A DNA stretch of 39,898 nt. Origin: Clostridia bacterium. Lineage in GTDB: Bacteria; Bacillota; Clostridia; Acetivibrionales; STF1-152. The notes beneath the pieces were generated by a model, which was not told the origin of the DNA, did no database searches, and saw only the letters and a list, made by a program, of their open reading frames with translations. The translations under genes and the position numbers were made by a program. Shown piece after piece: positions 8,752 to 17,299 of the stretch; position 1 is the first letter of the stretch, and each line of letters starts with the position of its first letter. Where the stretch lies: NCBI GenBank assembly GCA_028280575.1, contig JANQLN010000106.1, positions 1 to 39,898 of the forward strand. Direction: 5' to 3'.

Positions 8752-11589
8752 CTAATCAAAAAGCACAAAGATGGGAGTTTCACTCACATCAACCGTAACC
8801 GTGCCGTTTTGAATTGTCAGAGCTGTAGGTACGCCGTCCGTATCCCCTTCAACAAGATTTATCAGTGTTGCAGATGTGGTGCCGTCCATGAGCCCTAGCT
8901 GGTAATTGTTTACGGTTGTTCCGTCGGATGTGGGGCACCAGAGGACATAGGCACCACTGTAAGTGTCATTATCCCTTAAGCGGTAGATTTCCACATTTGA
9001 ATTTCCTGAAGCTACCTCAGTATCAAAAATCATATCTCCAAGGCGGTTTTTCATTGTATATACAAAGTACCATGATATCTTTGGTATCCAGTCATACTTG
9101 GGGCTGGTAAGCCCTGAGCTTTTGAACTTTCCTGGAGAATCCGGATTGCCGTCCCTCAGCATATACTGCTGTGCCCTGTCGGTACGGGCACCCAGAAGGG
9201 CAAGATAACCGCGGACAATCCACTGGGCCTGTGCCAGGTGAGTAGGCGCACTTTGCGGTGAGCCCGTATTTGTGTCCCAACCAAACTCTGAGACCCAGAC
9301 CTCTTTATCAGGCATATAGATGTCGCGATATGCTATGATTTCCTCCATTTTTTCCTTGAAATTAAAGTCTTCCGGGCTGATACCTGTTGTATCGTTATAA
9401 CAGTATTCATGGAAGTTAAGTACATCTACAGGCAAATCCCCTCCACGATTTGCATCTGCCCATGCTTGAAGACGTGGAAGCCACCATTTCTGCAATCCTG
9501 CAAGTCCGCCCAATACAAGCTTTGCATTGGGATCCGCATTCTTTATGCCTATATGGCTGCCAAGAGTGCCCTGGTGGCCGTCATAGTCAGCACTTGACAT
9601 GGCGGCAAACTCTTCCGGAGAAAACATATGAGCTTCCTTGTCACCTGACCACCAGTTATTTGGCTCATTCCAGTTTTCATAATATTTTATGAGGCTAAGT
9701 CCTGTCAGCCTTTGCTGGTCACCGGCAAGCTTGAGATTGCCGTCGGGTACGGCAACACTTGCATAGCGTGCTGCATACTGGTACATGTGGTCACCATGTT
9801 CAATATATGAAGCAGGATCAAGCGGATCCTCACCGGGTGAAAGCGGCCTGGCAGCAAAATCAATAGGATAGGTTATCCAGCCGACAGTACCCTGCATACA
9901 CAGAGAGACTTCAATTCCTGCGTTAACCAGATTGGTGTAATAGGTGTCAAAGTCCCAGCCGCCGCCTGCATAACTGGGATTGAATTTGTTCTCATTGTTG
10001 GGATATCCCGGATAATTCGGGTCATCAGTTTCATCCCATCTCCATGAGTGGTATTCACGTATAAACCCCACTGCCGAAAGCTTGTCTAGCGGATCATCCA
10101 CAAAAGCGTTGGTACCGAGGAATCCTTTTATCAGGATGGGGTCGGAGACCGCCTGGGGAGTTAAAGCGGGAGTTGCGGCAGCGGTACTTGGATCCGCAAA
10201 GTTTGAAGCCTCGTCATAAGCAAATGCCGCATAGTAGTACTGTGTCCCGTCATTACTTACACCTGTGTCCAAAAAGGTTTCGCCGGTTCCATTGTATATT
10301 ATTGTTCCATCGGTTGGGCCTGTTGGGTAACTGCCTGTCTTGCGAACGATCCTGGTGCCTGAACAGTCCTGTGTAGGATCCCTCCATGAAAGACTGACCT
10401 TGCCGTTCCATGCAGTCGCGTGGAAACCGGTTGCTTTTAAGGGTGCTGTTATGTCGCCGGCTCCTGTTGGCGTTCCATAGAGACAGATTTCATTGAGCAT
10501 GGCATCACTATCCAGCTGGGTGAATCTGAGGAATTGAGTAGTTACATTTACCGGTATCTCTCTCCAGAACAGATATTTATCCGTATATACGGTTAAAAGC
10601 TCCGTCCAGTTTCCCGGTGAGCCATACTCAACCTTGAAATAACCCTTGCTGTATGTATCATGCATCCATATTGTGCTGAGGTTATACTCCTGTCCCAGGT
10701 CTATATGGCCCATTATAGGAAATACGAATTCCCAGCTATGATGGACTTCCCATCTGGTAGTGCAGTTGTTACCGCTGGGAGGATCACCTGCCAGGGCTTG
10801 CTCGTCAACAAGGCGGGTGGGGTCGCCGCCGCCCTGAAGAGATTCATTGATCATCATGCCTGGACTCAGAATGAGTTTTACCGGTGTGGTCGGAGTCGGT
10901 GCTGGTGTAGGAGTTGGTGTTGGCGTTGGTGTTGGTCCGGTCGGTGTAGGCGTAGGAGTAGGTGTAGGCGACAGGCTTGTTACTACATTGTCAAATACGG
11001 CGGTAGCTAACTTTGTATTATCCTTTGCCGTTACCGCCATTCCCAGGTAGACATCGGCTGACATTGAAACAGTGTATGAGCCTATGAGCGTCCAGGCTGA
11101 ACCGTCTGTGGATTCATAACCTGTAAAGGTATCGCCTGAGCGCACCAGCTTCAGCCAGTGCGGCGCCTGACTGCTGCTGCCGTTGATTACAGAGCTGCTG
11201 CCGTCACGCCGCTGGAGCTTTACGCCGTTAGTTCCGGTTAACAGTGCGGCTACATTTTTCGAGCTGGGACCCAGTGTCTCCCTGATCATTACCCCGGCCT
11301 TTTGCCAGTACGGATTTCCATCTGCCATACTTACAACACGGGCGGAAATCTCTCCGTCCCCGCTTAAGCTCTGATATACATAGTGGAATGCATCATCACT
11401 GCCCCAGACATCTTCCCCGGAGCCCTTGACGCTCCAGGTACCGCCTGTTTCACTGGCACTGCCGGCAATGCCCGCATCGCCAATATCCTGATTCAGCCAG
11501 CCGGTTGCGCTAATAGGCAAATTAAATGCCAGGATTCCCACTGCAAAAATCACGACAACCGTTAGACTTAACAGTTTGCTTTTATTCAT
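8752..11589 (-). CDS. Secreted modular clan-A glycoside hydrolase
   Basis: The 945-residue protein starts with a signal peptide (about 1-29, cut near ISA-TG). Then come a concanavalin-like beta-sandwich (30-205), a Pro-Thr linker (205-238), an F5/8-type C-like carbohydrate-binding domain (about 240-378), a fibronectin type III domain (about 383-470), and a TIM barrel (482-945). Candidate catalytic residues are E642 in YENWNEPNNWW (acid/base, after the conserved Asn) and E768 in EVWVSEFGWD (nucleophile). This N-E-P plus S-E arrangement indicates a retaining clan GH-A enzyme, with GH39-like features; I cannot assign the family or substrate. There is no dockerin, SLH or sortase motif, so it is probably free or held by its binding domains. 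The ATG has GGAGG 8 bases upstream. It is the last gene of the minus-strand operon, 269 bases after the second lipoprotein gene. Confidence 0.8.
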   Translation of the reverse strand: MNKSKLLSLTVVVIFAVGILAFNLPISATGWLNQDIGDAGIAGSASETGGTWSVKGSGEDVWGSDDAFHYVYQSLSGDGEISARVVSMADGNPYWQKAGVMIRETLGPSSKNVAALLTGTNGVKLQRRDGSSSVINGSSSQAPHWLKLVRSGDTFTGYESTDGSAWTLIGSYTVSMSADVYLGMAVTAKDNTKLATAVFDNVVTSLSPTPTPTPTPTGPTPTPTPTPTPAPTPTTPVKLILSPGMMINESLQGGGDPTRLVDEQALAGDPPSGNNCTTRWEVHHSWEFVFPIMGHIDLGQEYNLSTIWMHDTYSKGYFKVEYGSPGNWTELLTVYTDKYLFWREIPVNVTTQFLRFTQLDSDAMLNEICLYGTPTGAGDITAPLKATGFHATAWNGKVSLSWRDPTQDCSGTRIVRKTGSYPTGPTDGTIIYNGTGETFLDTGVSNDGTQYYYAAFAYDEASNFADPSTAAATPALTPQAVSDPILIKGFLGTNAFVDDPLDKLSAVGFIREYHSWRWDETDDPNYPGYPNNENKFNPSYAGGGWDFDTYYTNLVNAGIEVSLCMQGTVGWITYPIDFAARPLSPGEDPLDPASYIEHGDHMYQYAARYASVAVPDGNLKLAGDQQRLTGLSLIKYYENWNEPNNWWSGDKEAHMFSPEEFAAMSSADYDGHQGTLGSHIGIKNADPNAKLVLGGLAGLQKWWLPRLQAWADANRGGDLPVDVLNFHEYCYNDTTGISPEDFNFKEKMEEIIAYRDIYMPDKEVWVSEFGWDTNTGSPQSAPTHLAQAQWIVRGYLALLGARTDRAQQYMLRDGNPDSPGKFKSSGLTSPKYDWIPKISWYFVYTMKNRLGDMIFDTEVASGNSNVEIYRLRDNDTYSGAYVLWCPTSDGTTVNNYQLGLMDGTTSATLINLVEGDTDGVPTALTIQNGTVTVDVSETPIFVLFD
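10885..10975 (-). repeat. Pro-Thr linker-coding tandem repeat
   Basis: A short-period repeat of six-base units (GGTGTA/GGTGTT on the plus strand) encodes alternating Pro-Thr in the hydrolase linker, broken once by a Gly and once by an Ala. Such linkers separate binding modules from catalytic domains in clostridial secreted enzymes and are prone to length change by slippage. Confidence 0.8.
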
Positions 11590-11858
11590 ATTCTTACCTC
11601 CAAACTTTTTGTTTTTTTAACCTTTTTTACTTTCATTTTGTTTTGCCTCACCACCTTTCTTTACTTTTAATCTTCTCTACCTTCATCCACCCCCTTTCAA
11701 AGCTCCGGAGAACAGATATTTCTTTCAAAATTTTTAAAAAAGTTAAGTCTATCAAAATCTTGTGTAATTTAAAGAAGTTTGGCGATCTCATTTCTTGCCT
11801 TTTAAAAAATCACCATGTCTCTAATGCTTTTAAGAAAAGATTTCTTGAGACACCTGTG
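11590..11858 (-). other. Intergenic region between the second lipoprotein and the secreted hydrolase genes
   Basis: No convincing gene is present in these 269 bases. Just after the lipoprotein stop, GTCTC and GAGAC (near 11817 and 11848) can pair across a short inner AAGAAA/TTTCTT helix and could form a weak attenuating hairpin. The remainder is A/T- and purine-biased. The strong GGAGG for the hydrolase ATG is at the right place. I could not identify a good promoter, so read-through from the transporter genes is plausible. Confidence 0.4.
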
Positions 11859-13490
11859 TTAATTTGCAGTACCGGTGGACAGATTTTGCTCTATCTGCTG
11901 GTTAAGCTGTTCTTCAACCAGTTCCAATCCCATTGTTCCCATCTCATAAAGTGCTTCTTTGTAAATGTTTTCAAACATCCCTTCGGTCTTTGCCATAAAC
12001 AGATGCTTGCTGATTTTTTGATAATAAGTATTCAGCATGGAATTTGCTATTCCTTCAATTGAAGACGGCTCAATATAAAGACCCTCCAACTCGGGAGCAG
12101 CCCATGTGCTGCCGGATACTATCTGCAGCCACCTCTCATGCTCATTTATTTGTTCAGCATCCATAAAAAGGTTTGCAGCATCCAGGTGATATTTATAGTT
12201 TTGATTCCAGCACCATTTTAGATAACCCGTTTCCCTTAATACATCTGCTTTATCATCCTTCAGCCGCATTTTATATTCATCTGTTACATACAATGCACCA
12301 TTCTCATCCTCATCCCATACCACACCTTTGGGGCCTATCCTGGAAACAACCTGGCCCGTTCTGCCCGCCTGCCAATCGAAAAATTTCAATGCGAGAGAAG
12401 GATCTTTGCATTGTTTTGTAAATGTCATATAATTCCAAGGCTCATTACTCCTGTAATTGGCTTCGGTCTTTTCTACTCCTTTTGCAGCAGGGAGTTTTAA
12501 CATGATGAACCTGTCTCCCGTATTTTTTTTTAGTACATCATTGTATTCTTCAAGCCAGCTATATGCATTGCCGGCAAAATATACTGCAATCTTGCCATTT
12601 ACCAATTTTTCCTGGATTTTGCTTCTTGACTGCATAAACCACTTCTGGTCTATTATTTTTTTACGGAAGATTCTATTGGTAAACATGAATACATTTTCCA
12701 TTTGGGGATTCCTTAAAACATGTTCAAGTTTTCCATCTTCGTTATATACATAGGACCCGCCAAAAAAATTTACATATCTTACACCATATGACCCTGCCAG
12801 AATTTCAGCCGGCCTGTCAAAATATGCCGGTATAACCTGCCCGCCTTTTTTGTCAAGTATTTTGCTGTCCCTGACAGCAAGCAGGTAGTTATACAGGTCA
12901 TCAATGGTCTCAATTTCCGGCGAACCCATCTTATTGTATATTTTCTCCAGAACAAGCATTCCTGAGCTTTCTATGGAAAACTCATTCCCTTCCGGGGAAA
13001 ATCCGTTCGGCAGTCCGTATATTTTACCGTCATCCCCTGTACAATAGCCTTCCAGGTAATCATAAGTTATATTTTCCTTTATATTATGGCCATATTCATT
13101 TATTAATTTGTCCAGTGGTAAAAGAGCACCTTTATTGATTAGCTTTCTGAAGTGTTCACCATTTTGCATCATTATAATATCCGGAAAATTATTGCTTGAA
13201 AGCATAAGATTCAGCCTGGTCTGTGCATCCTCAGGAGTAACCGGAACATCTATATCCAGATTTACTCCTGTAATTTTTGTGATTTCCCTGCTTATCAAAT
13301 CACTTCCCCAGTCCTTGTGGGCCCACCAGCTGTGATTGATATATACCTTGAATGTTACGGCCTCACTAATAACCGTACCTTCACCTAAAGCAGGTGCAGA
13401 GCTATCAATACTGCCTGTATCCCGGCATGAGGCAAGCAGTGTGATTAAAATAATTGAAAATGGAATTATAAGCCTTTTTCCAAAGATCAT
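11859..13490 (-). CDS. Extracellular solute-binding lipoprotein (LplA-type), second of the operon
   Basis: The 543-residue ABC transporter binding protein has a lipoprotein signal ending LLASC (Cys22), so it is anchored outside the membrane. The body has typical SBP features: KLINEYGHNIKENITYDY, DGKIYGLPNGF, and PWNYMTFTKQCKDPSLALKFFDW near the hinge and C-terminal lobe. Its length matches the long LplA/YtcQ group used for oligosaccharides with LplB/LplC permeases. ATG 13490 is preferred over TTG 13505 because GGGGGAAG lies between them, 8 bases before the ATG. It follows the LplC-like permease by 44 bases. It is the second binding protein of the same operon and is clearly divergent from the first (15419-17131), so it may widen or change ligand choice for one permease pair. 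Confidence 0.85.
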   Translation of the reverse strand: MIFGKRLIIPFSIILITLLASCRDTGSIDSSAPALGEGTVISEAVTFKVYINHSWWAHKDWGSDLISREITKITGVNLDIDVPVTPEDAQTRLNLMLSSNNFPDIIMMQNGEHFRKLINKGALLPLDKLINEYGHNIKENITYDYLEGYCTGDDGKIYGLPNGFSPEGNEFSIESSGMLVLEKIYNKMGSPEIETIDDLYNYLLAVRDSKILDKKGGQVIPAYFDRPAEILAGSYGVRYVNFFGGSYVYNEDGKLEHVLRNPQMENVFMFTNRIFRKKIIDQKWFMQSRSKIQEKLVNGKIAVYFAGNAYSWLEEYNDVLKKNTGDRFIMLKLPAAKGVEKTEANYRSNEPWNYMTFTKQCKDPSLALKFFDWQAGRTGQVVSRIGPKGVVWDEDENGALYVTDEYKMRLKDDKADVLRETGYLKWCWNQNYKYHLDAANLFMDAEQINEHERWLQIVSGSTWAAPELEGLYIEPSSIEGIANSMLNTYYQKISKHLFMAKTEGMFENIYKEALYEMGTMGLELVEEQLNQQIEQNLSTGTAN

Positions 13491-13534
13491 ATACTTCCCC
13501 CGCAAATACTTTTTTATATATCATTTCATCGCTT

Positions 13535-14413
13535 TTACCCCTTCAAGCTTCCAAGAGTCATACCCTTGACAAAATATCTCTGTAAAAACGGATATATACA
13601 TATTATTGGTACGGTTGCTATTACTACCTGCGCTGCTCTGAATGTCCTGCTGGTTACTTCAGCTAAAATATCCATCATGTTTACATCTATAGTATCAAAG
13701 CTCACGTCAATGATAACATTTCTAAGGTAGGACTGCAACGGATACTTTTTCATTGAGTCTAAGTAAATTATTCCATGGAACCATTCGTTCCAGTGAGCTA
13801 CGGTATTAAAAATAGTAAGTGTGGCCAATGCGGGTATTGAAAGGGGTATATACAACCTGAAAAGAATTGTCCACTGACCCGCGCCATCTAGAAAAGCAGA
13901 TTCTTCAAGCTCCCTTGGAATCTGCCTGTAGAAATTCAAAAGTATTGTAAGGTGGAAAGCATTTACCGCAGTGGGCAGTATGAGAGACCATATGGTATCT
14001 CTTATACCTGTCCAGTTCACAACAAGGTAAGTAGGTATAAGTCCGCCGCTGACCAGCATGGTTACAACAAAAAACCAGGAAAAAAACGTCCTTCCAAAAA
14101 ATGTTCCCACAGGCTTTGATAAAGGATATGCAGTTATTGAAAGCAGTGCCATATTAACAGTGACTCCAAGCAAAACCCTCTTCACGGAATTAAAAAATGC
14201 TCTTATGAATTCAGGCTTGCTGAATGCGTATATATATGAATTCGTGTTGAATTCCACCGGCCATAGAGTTACCTTTCCTGCTGTAGCTGCCGGACCGGAG
14301 CTGAAGGAAATGGCCAGAATATGAATAAAGGGCAGGACACATAGCAGTGCCAGTGAAATCAAAAAAGCATAGTTGAATATATCAAATATTTTATCTTGTA
14401 TGTTGTTTTTCAT
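13535..14413 (-). CDS. ABC sugar permease, LplC/YtcP type
   Basis: This roughly 292-residue inner-membrane protein has about six hydrophobic helices. The cytoplasmic EAA loop ESAFLDGAGQWTILFRLYIPLS is the docking site for an ATPase. It ends in the usual FVKGMTLGSLKG of MalG/LplC-like permeases. Together with the gene upstream it forms the channel for a carbohydrate importer. GTG 14425 is an in-frame alternative start, but ATG 14413 has GGAGTGG 8 bases upstream, so I prefer it. The gap to the partner permease is 17 bases, indicating one operon. No ATPase gene follows. Confidence 0.87.
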   Translation of the reverse strand: MKNNIQDKIFDIFNYAFLISLALLCVLPFIHILAISFSSGPAATAGKVTLWPVEFNTNSYIYAFSKPEFIRAFFNSVKRVLLGVTVNMALLSITAYPLSKPVGTFFGRTFFSWFFVVTMLVSGGLIPTYLVVNWTGIRDTIWSLILPTAVNAFHLTILLNFYRQIPRELEESAFLDGAGQWTILFRLYIPLSIPALATLTIFNTVAHWNEWFHGIIYLDSMKKYPLQSYLRNVIIDVSFDTIDVNMMDILAEVTSRTFRAAQVVIATVPIICIYPFLQRYFVKGMTLGSLKG

Positions 14414-14430
14414 CTTATTTTCCACTCCAT

Positions 14431-15333
14431 CTAAAAAATCCTGTAATTTGCAAGCTTGCTGGCCATATAATACGAAGTTGATACAAGCAGCAGCGAAACA
14501 ATTGACCTGAACAATCCTATTGCGGTTGCAATGTCATATTCATTGTTGACAATACCAATCCGGTATGTCAATGTGTCTAAAATATCACCTGTTGAATATA
14601 CCAGAGGGTTGTACATGTTAAATATCTGTTCAAATCCTGCGTTTAGTATTCTTCCCAGGCTTAGCGTTCCCAAAAGCACAATTATGGGCATAATGCCGGG
14701 TATGGTAATGTGCCGGATTTTTTTCATTCTTTTGGCACCATCTATTTCGGCAGCTTCGTATAAATTTGGATCAATACTGCTTAATGCAGCGAAATATACA
14801 ATGGTTCTAAATCCGAATTCTTTCCATATATCAGTAGCTACTACTGTAAACGGGAACACCTTTGGCTCTCCAAGAAAATAAACGGGCTCAATTCCGGCCA
14901 ACCCCAAAAACTTGTTTACTATGCCTTCGGAAGGTGAAAGGATATCTATGAATATGCTGCTGATTATTACCCATGACATAAAATGGGGAAGGTATATGAG
15001 TGTTTGTATATATCTCTTCAAGTAGACCTTTCGTACTTCATTCAGTAAGATAGAAACCGTTATAGGAACAATAAAATGGGCCGTAAGCTTCATTATTGCT
15101 ATAAAAAGCGTGTTCCACAATGCCCGGGTAAATCCGGGATAACCGAAAATATATCTGAAATTCTCAAGACCCACCCACTCCTGGTTGAAGATGCTCTCGG
15201 CAAAATTATATTTCTGGAAGGCCAATGCAAGACCGCCAATTGGTCCGTAATGATATACAAGCACCAGTAAAAATGCCGGCAAAAGCATTATATAGTAAGA
15301 CCAGTTTGTTTTTTTTATTCTTGACAGGTTCAA
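14431..15333 (-). CDS. ABC sugar permease, LplB/YteP type (TTG start)
   Basis: This 300-residue membrane protein has about six transmembrane helices. Its N-terminus contains the YYIMLLPAFLLVLVYHYGPI segment typical of the LplB group, and an EAA loop reads EAAEIDGAKRMKKIRHITIPGI. It pairs with the LplC-type permease downstream. Translation appears to start at TTG 15333: GGGAGG lies 9 bases upstream and the next Met is residue 16, inside the first helix. An 85-base gap with a hairpin separates it from the binding-protein gene upstream. Confidence 0.87.
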   Translation of the reverse strand: MNLSRIKKTNWSYYIMLLPAFLLVLVYHYGPIGGLALAFQKYNFAESIFNQEWVGLENFRYIFGYPGFTRALWNTLFIAIMKLTAHFIVPITVSILLNEVRKVYLKRYIQTLIYLPHFMSWVIISSIFIDILSPSEGIVNKFLGLAGIEPVYFLGEPKVFPFTVVATDIWKEFGFRTIVYFAALSSIDPNLYEAAEIDGAKRMKKIRHITIPGIMPIIVLLGTLSLGRILNAGFEQIFNMYNPLVYSTGDILDTLTYRIGIVNNEYDIATAIGLFRSIVSLLLVSTSYYMASKLANYRIF

Positions 15334-15376
15334 ATCAAATATCCTCCCAATAGCTTTTTTTAAAAGTATTTATTTG

Positions 15377-15406
15377 ATGAAAGAGGGAAAATATCCCCTC
15401 TTTCAT
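15377..15406 (-). terminator. Intercistronic hairpin after the lipoprotein gene
   Basis: ATGAAAGAGGG (15377-15387) pairs perfectly with CCCTCTTTCAT (15396-15406), giving an 11-bp stem and an 8-base loop. It lies 13 bases past the stop of the minus-strand lipoprotein gene. The run after it is only weakly U-rich. A partial terminator or 3'-end stabiliser is likely, making more binding protein than permease. Confidence 0.65.
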
Positions 15407-15418
15407 ATATTTTAAAGC

Positions 15419-17131
15419 CTATTTTTTGGAATTCCACCATTCATTTACTTCATACTCTATAAGCTCTCCACCCAGGTCTCTCCACTCCTGTACATATTCA
15501 TCGAAATAGTCAAGCGGCTTTGAGCCTGTAATCATAGCAACCACAGCAGTATCCTCAAGTGTTTCAAGAGTAAGCTTTTTCCTGCTCATTTCCGGGGTTT
15601 CAAATCCCACAAGCTTGCTTGTTATATACATGTCATTGTCGAAGTAGTAATTTTGTATGCCAAATGATGAATCCGGACCATAGAAAAGCTTGTATGCTTT
15701 CCACTCATTAGGCTTTGGAGTCTGGCCTGAATTTACGGCATCGAAATATGCCTTGACCCTTCCATGCTGGACTTTTTCCTGGGGTGTTACAATATAACTT
15801 GTATCATTATTATCTATTGCCTTGGTTACACTGACATTTGTTTTGAAGTTTTTATTCAGCGGACCGTATATGGGGTACAGCGGAGCAGTTACGGCATAAT
15901 TGTAGTTTTCATCGCTCTGGAACTTCTCCTGTTCTGCGTTATCAGGGTCCGAAACCTTCAGTATCTCGTAATTCATAATCTTAAGCAGTACCTCAGGATG
16001 CTTGAAGCCTTTCCTTACAACATGCATATCACCCTTTGGAGTATTTGTCAGCAGCTTGAGTTCACCTTTGTAATCAGACATTGGCAGCAGCGGATATATA
16101 TCCCACTCTATTCCTTCACTTTTGTAAAGGGCACTCAAGGGCCATCCCGGAAGGAAGAAACTGCCGATACTTATTCCAATCTGGCCGCTGGTAAGCTGCT
16201 TGGCCACCTGTGCCGCTTCCTTGACAGCAAATTCAGGGTCGATGAGTCCTTCTTCATGTAAATCCGCATATATACCAATTGCTTTTTTCATTTCAGGCTG
16301 AACCGAACCATACACCAGATTCCCTGACGAATCTTCTATCCATGCCCTGGGATATGCTCCGACGGCATTGCATACACCCCTCATATCACACAGGCCGTCA
16401 TCCAGGATTTTCTTTGCCAGGGTTAACCCGTACCTTCTTTCGGGATCTTTATTTTTAAATGCCCTGGCAATGTCAAAAACATCTTCCATGGTTTCGGGTT
16501 TGTCCATACCGCTTTCTTCAAACCAGTCCCGGCGTATAAAAATCTTACGGGTTGTCTGGAAATTCACACCATTTCTCGGCAGCCCCATAAGCTTGCCTCC
16601 AATAGTAGCCCAGGATTTTGAAAGTCCTCCGTCTTCCATCAAATACTGCTTTAAAAGCGGTGAGGCGTAATCTTCATAGAGTTCTGTAAGATCTACTATC
16701 CTGTCGGCACCTGCAAGCCTGTTAAACTGGGTATAGTCTGTGAGGCTCATTATATCGGGCAGCTGATTGCTGGCGATTGCAAGATTCATCTTTGTTTCAT
16801 ATTGCTTATCTACAACCTGCCAGTCAAGCTCCAGTTCTATTCCCATATCTTCCAGCAGTGAACGGGTCCAGACACTATTCTCGTATGAGTCTCCTTCGGG
16901 AAAATCTGTGGCAGGATTTGCCTGTTTGGCCCATTTTACTTTGACGGAAGGACTATATTTACCAAAGGGATCGGCGGGAGGCTTTTCCTCAGTTACAGCA
17001 GATGTGCCGGTATTCTGCTCATCGGTCACCTCTGGTGCATCTTTGCTCTCCTCACCTTTTCTGTCGCATCCTCCAAAAATAACTGATACAGCCATTATTA
17101 AGGTAAAAGCCATAATCAATAGCCTTTTCAT
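15419..17131 (-). CDS. Extracellular solute-binding lipoprotein (LplA-type), first of the operon
   Basis: The 570-residue binding protein has a lipoprotein signal ending VIFGGC (Cys22), then a charged Ser/Glu/Thr linker (about 23-55) before the globular domain. It has SBP signatures such as LPDIMSLTDYTQFNRL and GKLMGLPRNGVNFQ, with RRDWFEESGMDKPETMEDVF in the lobe hinge. It delivers an oligosaccharide to the LplB/LplC permeases downstream. ATG 17131 is used because GGAGTG precedes it and the charged n-region (MKRLL) then begins correctly; the upstream in-frame ATG (17176) would add 15 residues. It is the first transporter gene after the kinase gene, with its own promoter at 17232-17260, which suits control by the neighbouring two-component system. 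Confidence 0.88.
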   Translation of the reverse strand: MKRLLIMAFTLIMAVSVIFGGCDRKGEESKDAPEVTDEQNTGTSAVTEEKPPADPFGKYSPSVKVKWAKQANPATDFPEGDSYENSVWTRSLLEDMGIELELDWQVVDKQYETKMNLAIASNQLPDIMSLTDYTQFNRLAGADRIVDLTELYEDYASPLLKQYLMEDGGLSKSWATIGGKLMGLPRNGVNFQTTRKIFIRRDWFEESGMDKPETMEDVFDIARAFKNKDPERRYGLTLAKKILDDGLCDMRGVCNAVGAYPRAWIEDSSGNLVYGSVQPEMKKAIGIYADLHEEGLIDPEFAVKEAAQVAKQLTSGQIGISIGSFFLPGWPLSALYKSEGIEWDIYPLLPMSDYKGELKLLTNTPKGDMHVVRKGFKHPEVLLKIMNYEILKVSDPDNAEQEKFQSDENYNYAVTAPLYPIYGPLNKNFKTNVSVTKAIDNNDTSYIVTPQEKVQHGRVKAYFDAVNSGQTPKPNEWKAYKLFYGPDSSFGIQNYYFDNDMYITSKLVGFETPEMSRKKLTLETLEDTAVVAMITGSKPLDYFDEYVQEWRDLGGELIEYEVNEWWNSKK

Positions 17132-17231
17132 TTTAGAATACACTCCTTTTTTATTATTTTTAAAAAGCAAGAACAATTAAATATCTATTTTGCGCAAAGA
17201 CAGATATAAAACTTAAATTAAGGTTATCTAA

Positions 17232-17260
17232 AATATAACACAGCATTATTCAATTATCAA
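17232..17260 (-). promoter_or_regulatory. Promoter for the binding-protein/permease operon
   Basis: On the minus strand, TTGATA (17260-17255) and TATATT (17237-17232) are 17 bases apart. The predicted start near 17225 gives a leader of about 95 bases before the lipoprotein ATG. It lies between the kinase stop and the transporter, where the paired response regulator would be expected to act. Confidence 0.65.
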
Positions 17261-17299
17261 TATTCCTGATAATATATTTATGTCTTTGATACTATGAAT

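Noticed and set aside
10885..10975. Short tandem repeats resembling a repeat array
   Set aside because: The units are 6 bases with no spacers and encode a Pro-Thr linker in frame, so this is not a CRISPR array or intergenic satellite.
11526..12062. 178-codon plus-strand frame spanning a gene gap
   Set aside because: It crosses the ends of two minus-strand genes, is Phe/Leu/His-rich low-complexity sequence, and has no ribosome site.
15764..16261. 165-codon plus-strand open frame
   Set aside because: It is antisense to the lipoprotein gene at 15419-17131 and its translation resembles no family.
8752..17131. Catabolite-repression (cre) sites before the sugar operons
   Set aside because: I looked for the TGNAANCGNTNNCA pattern in the upstream gaps and found no match good enough to report.
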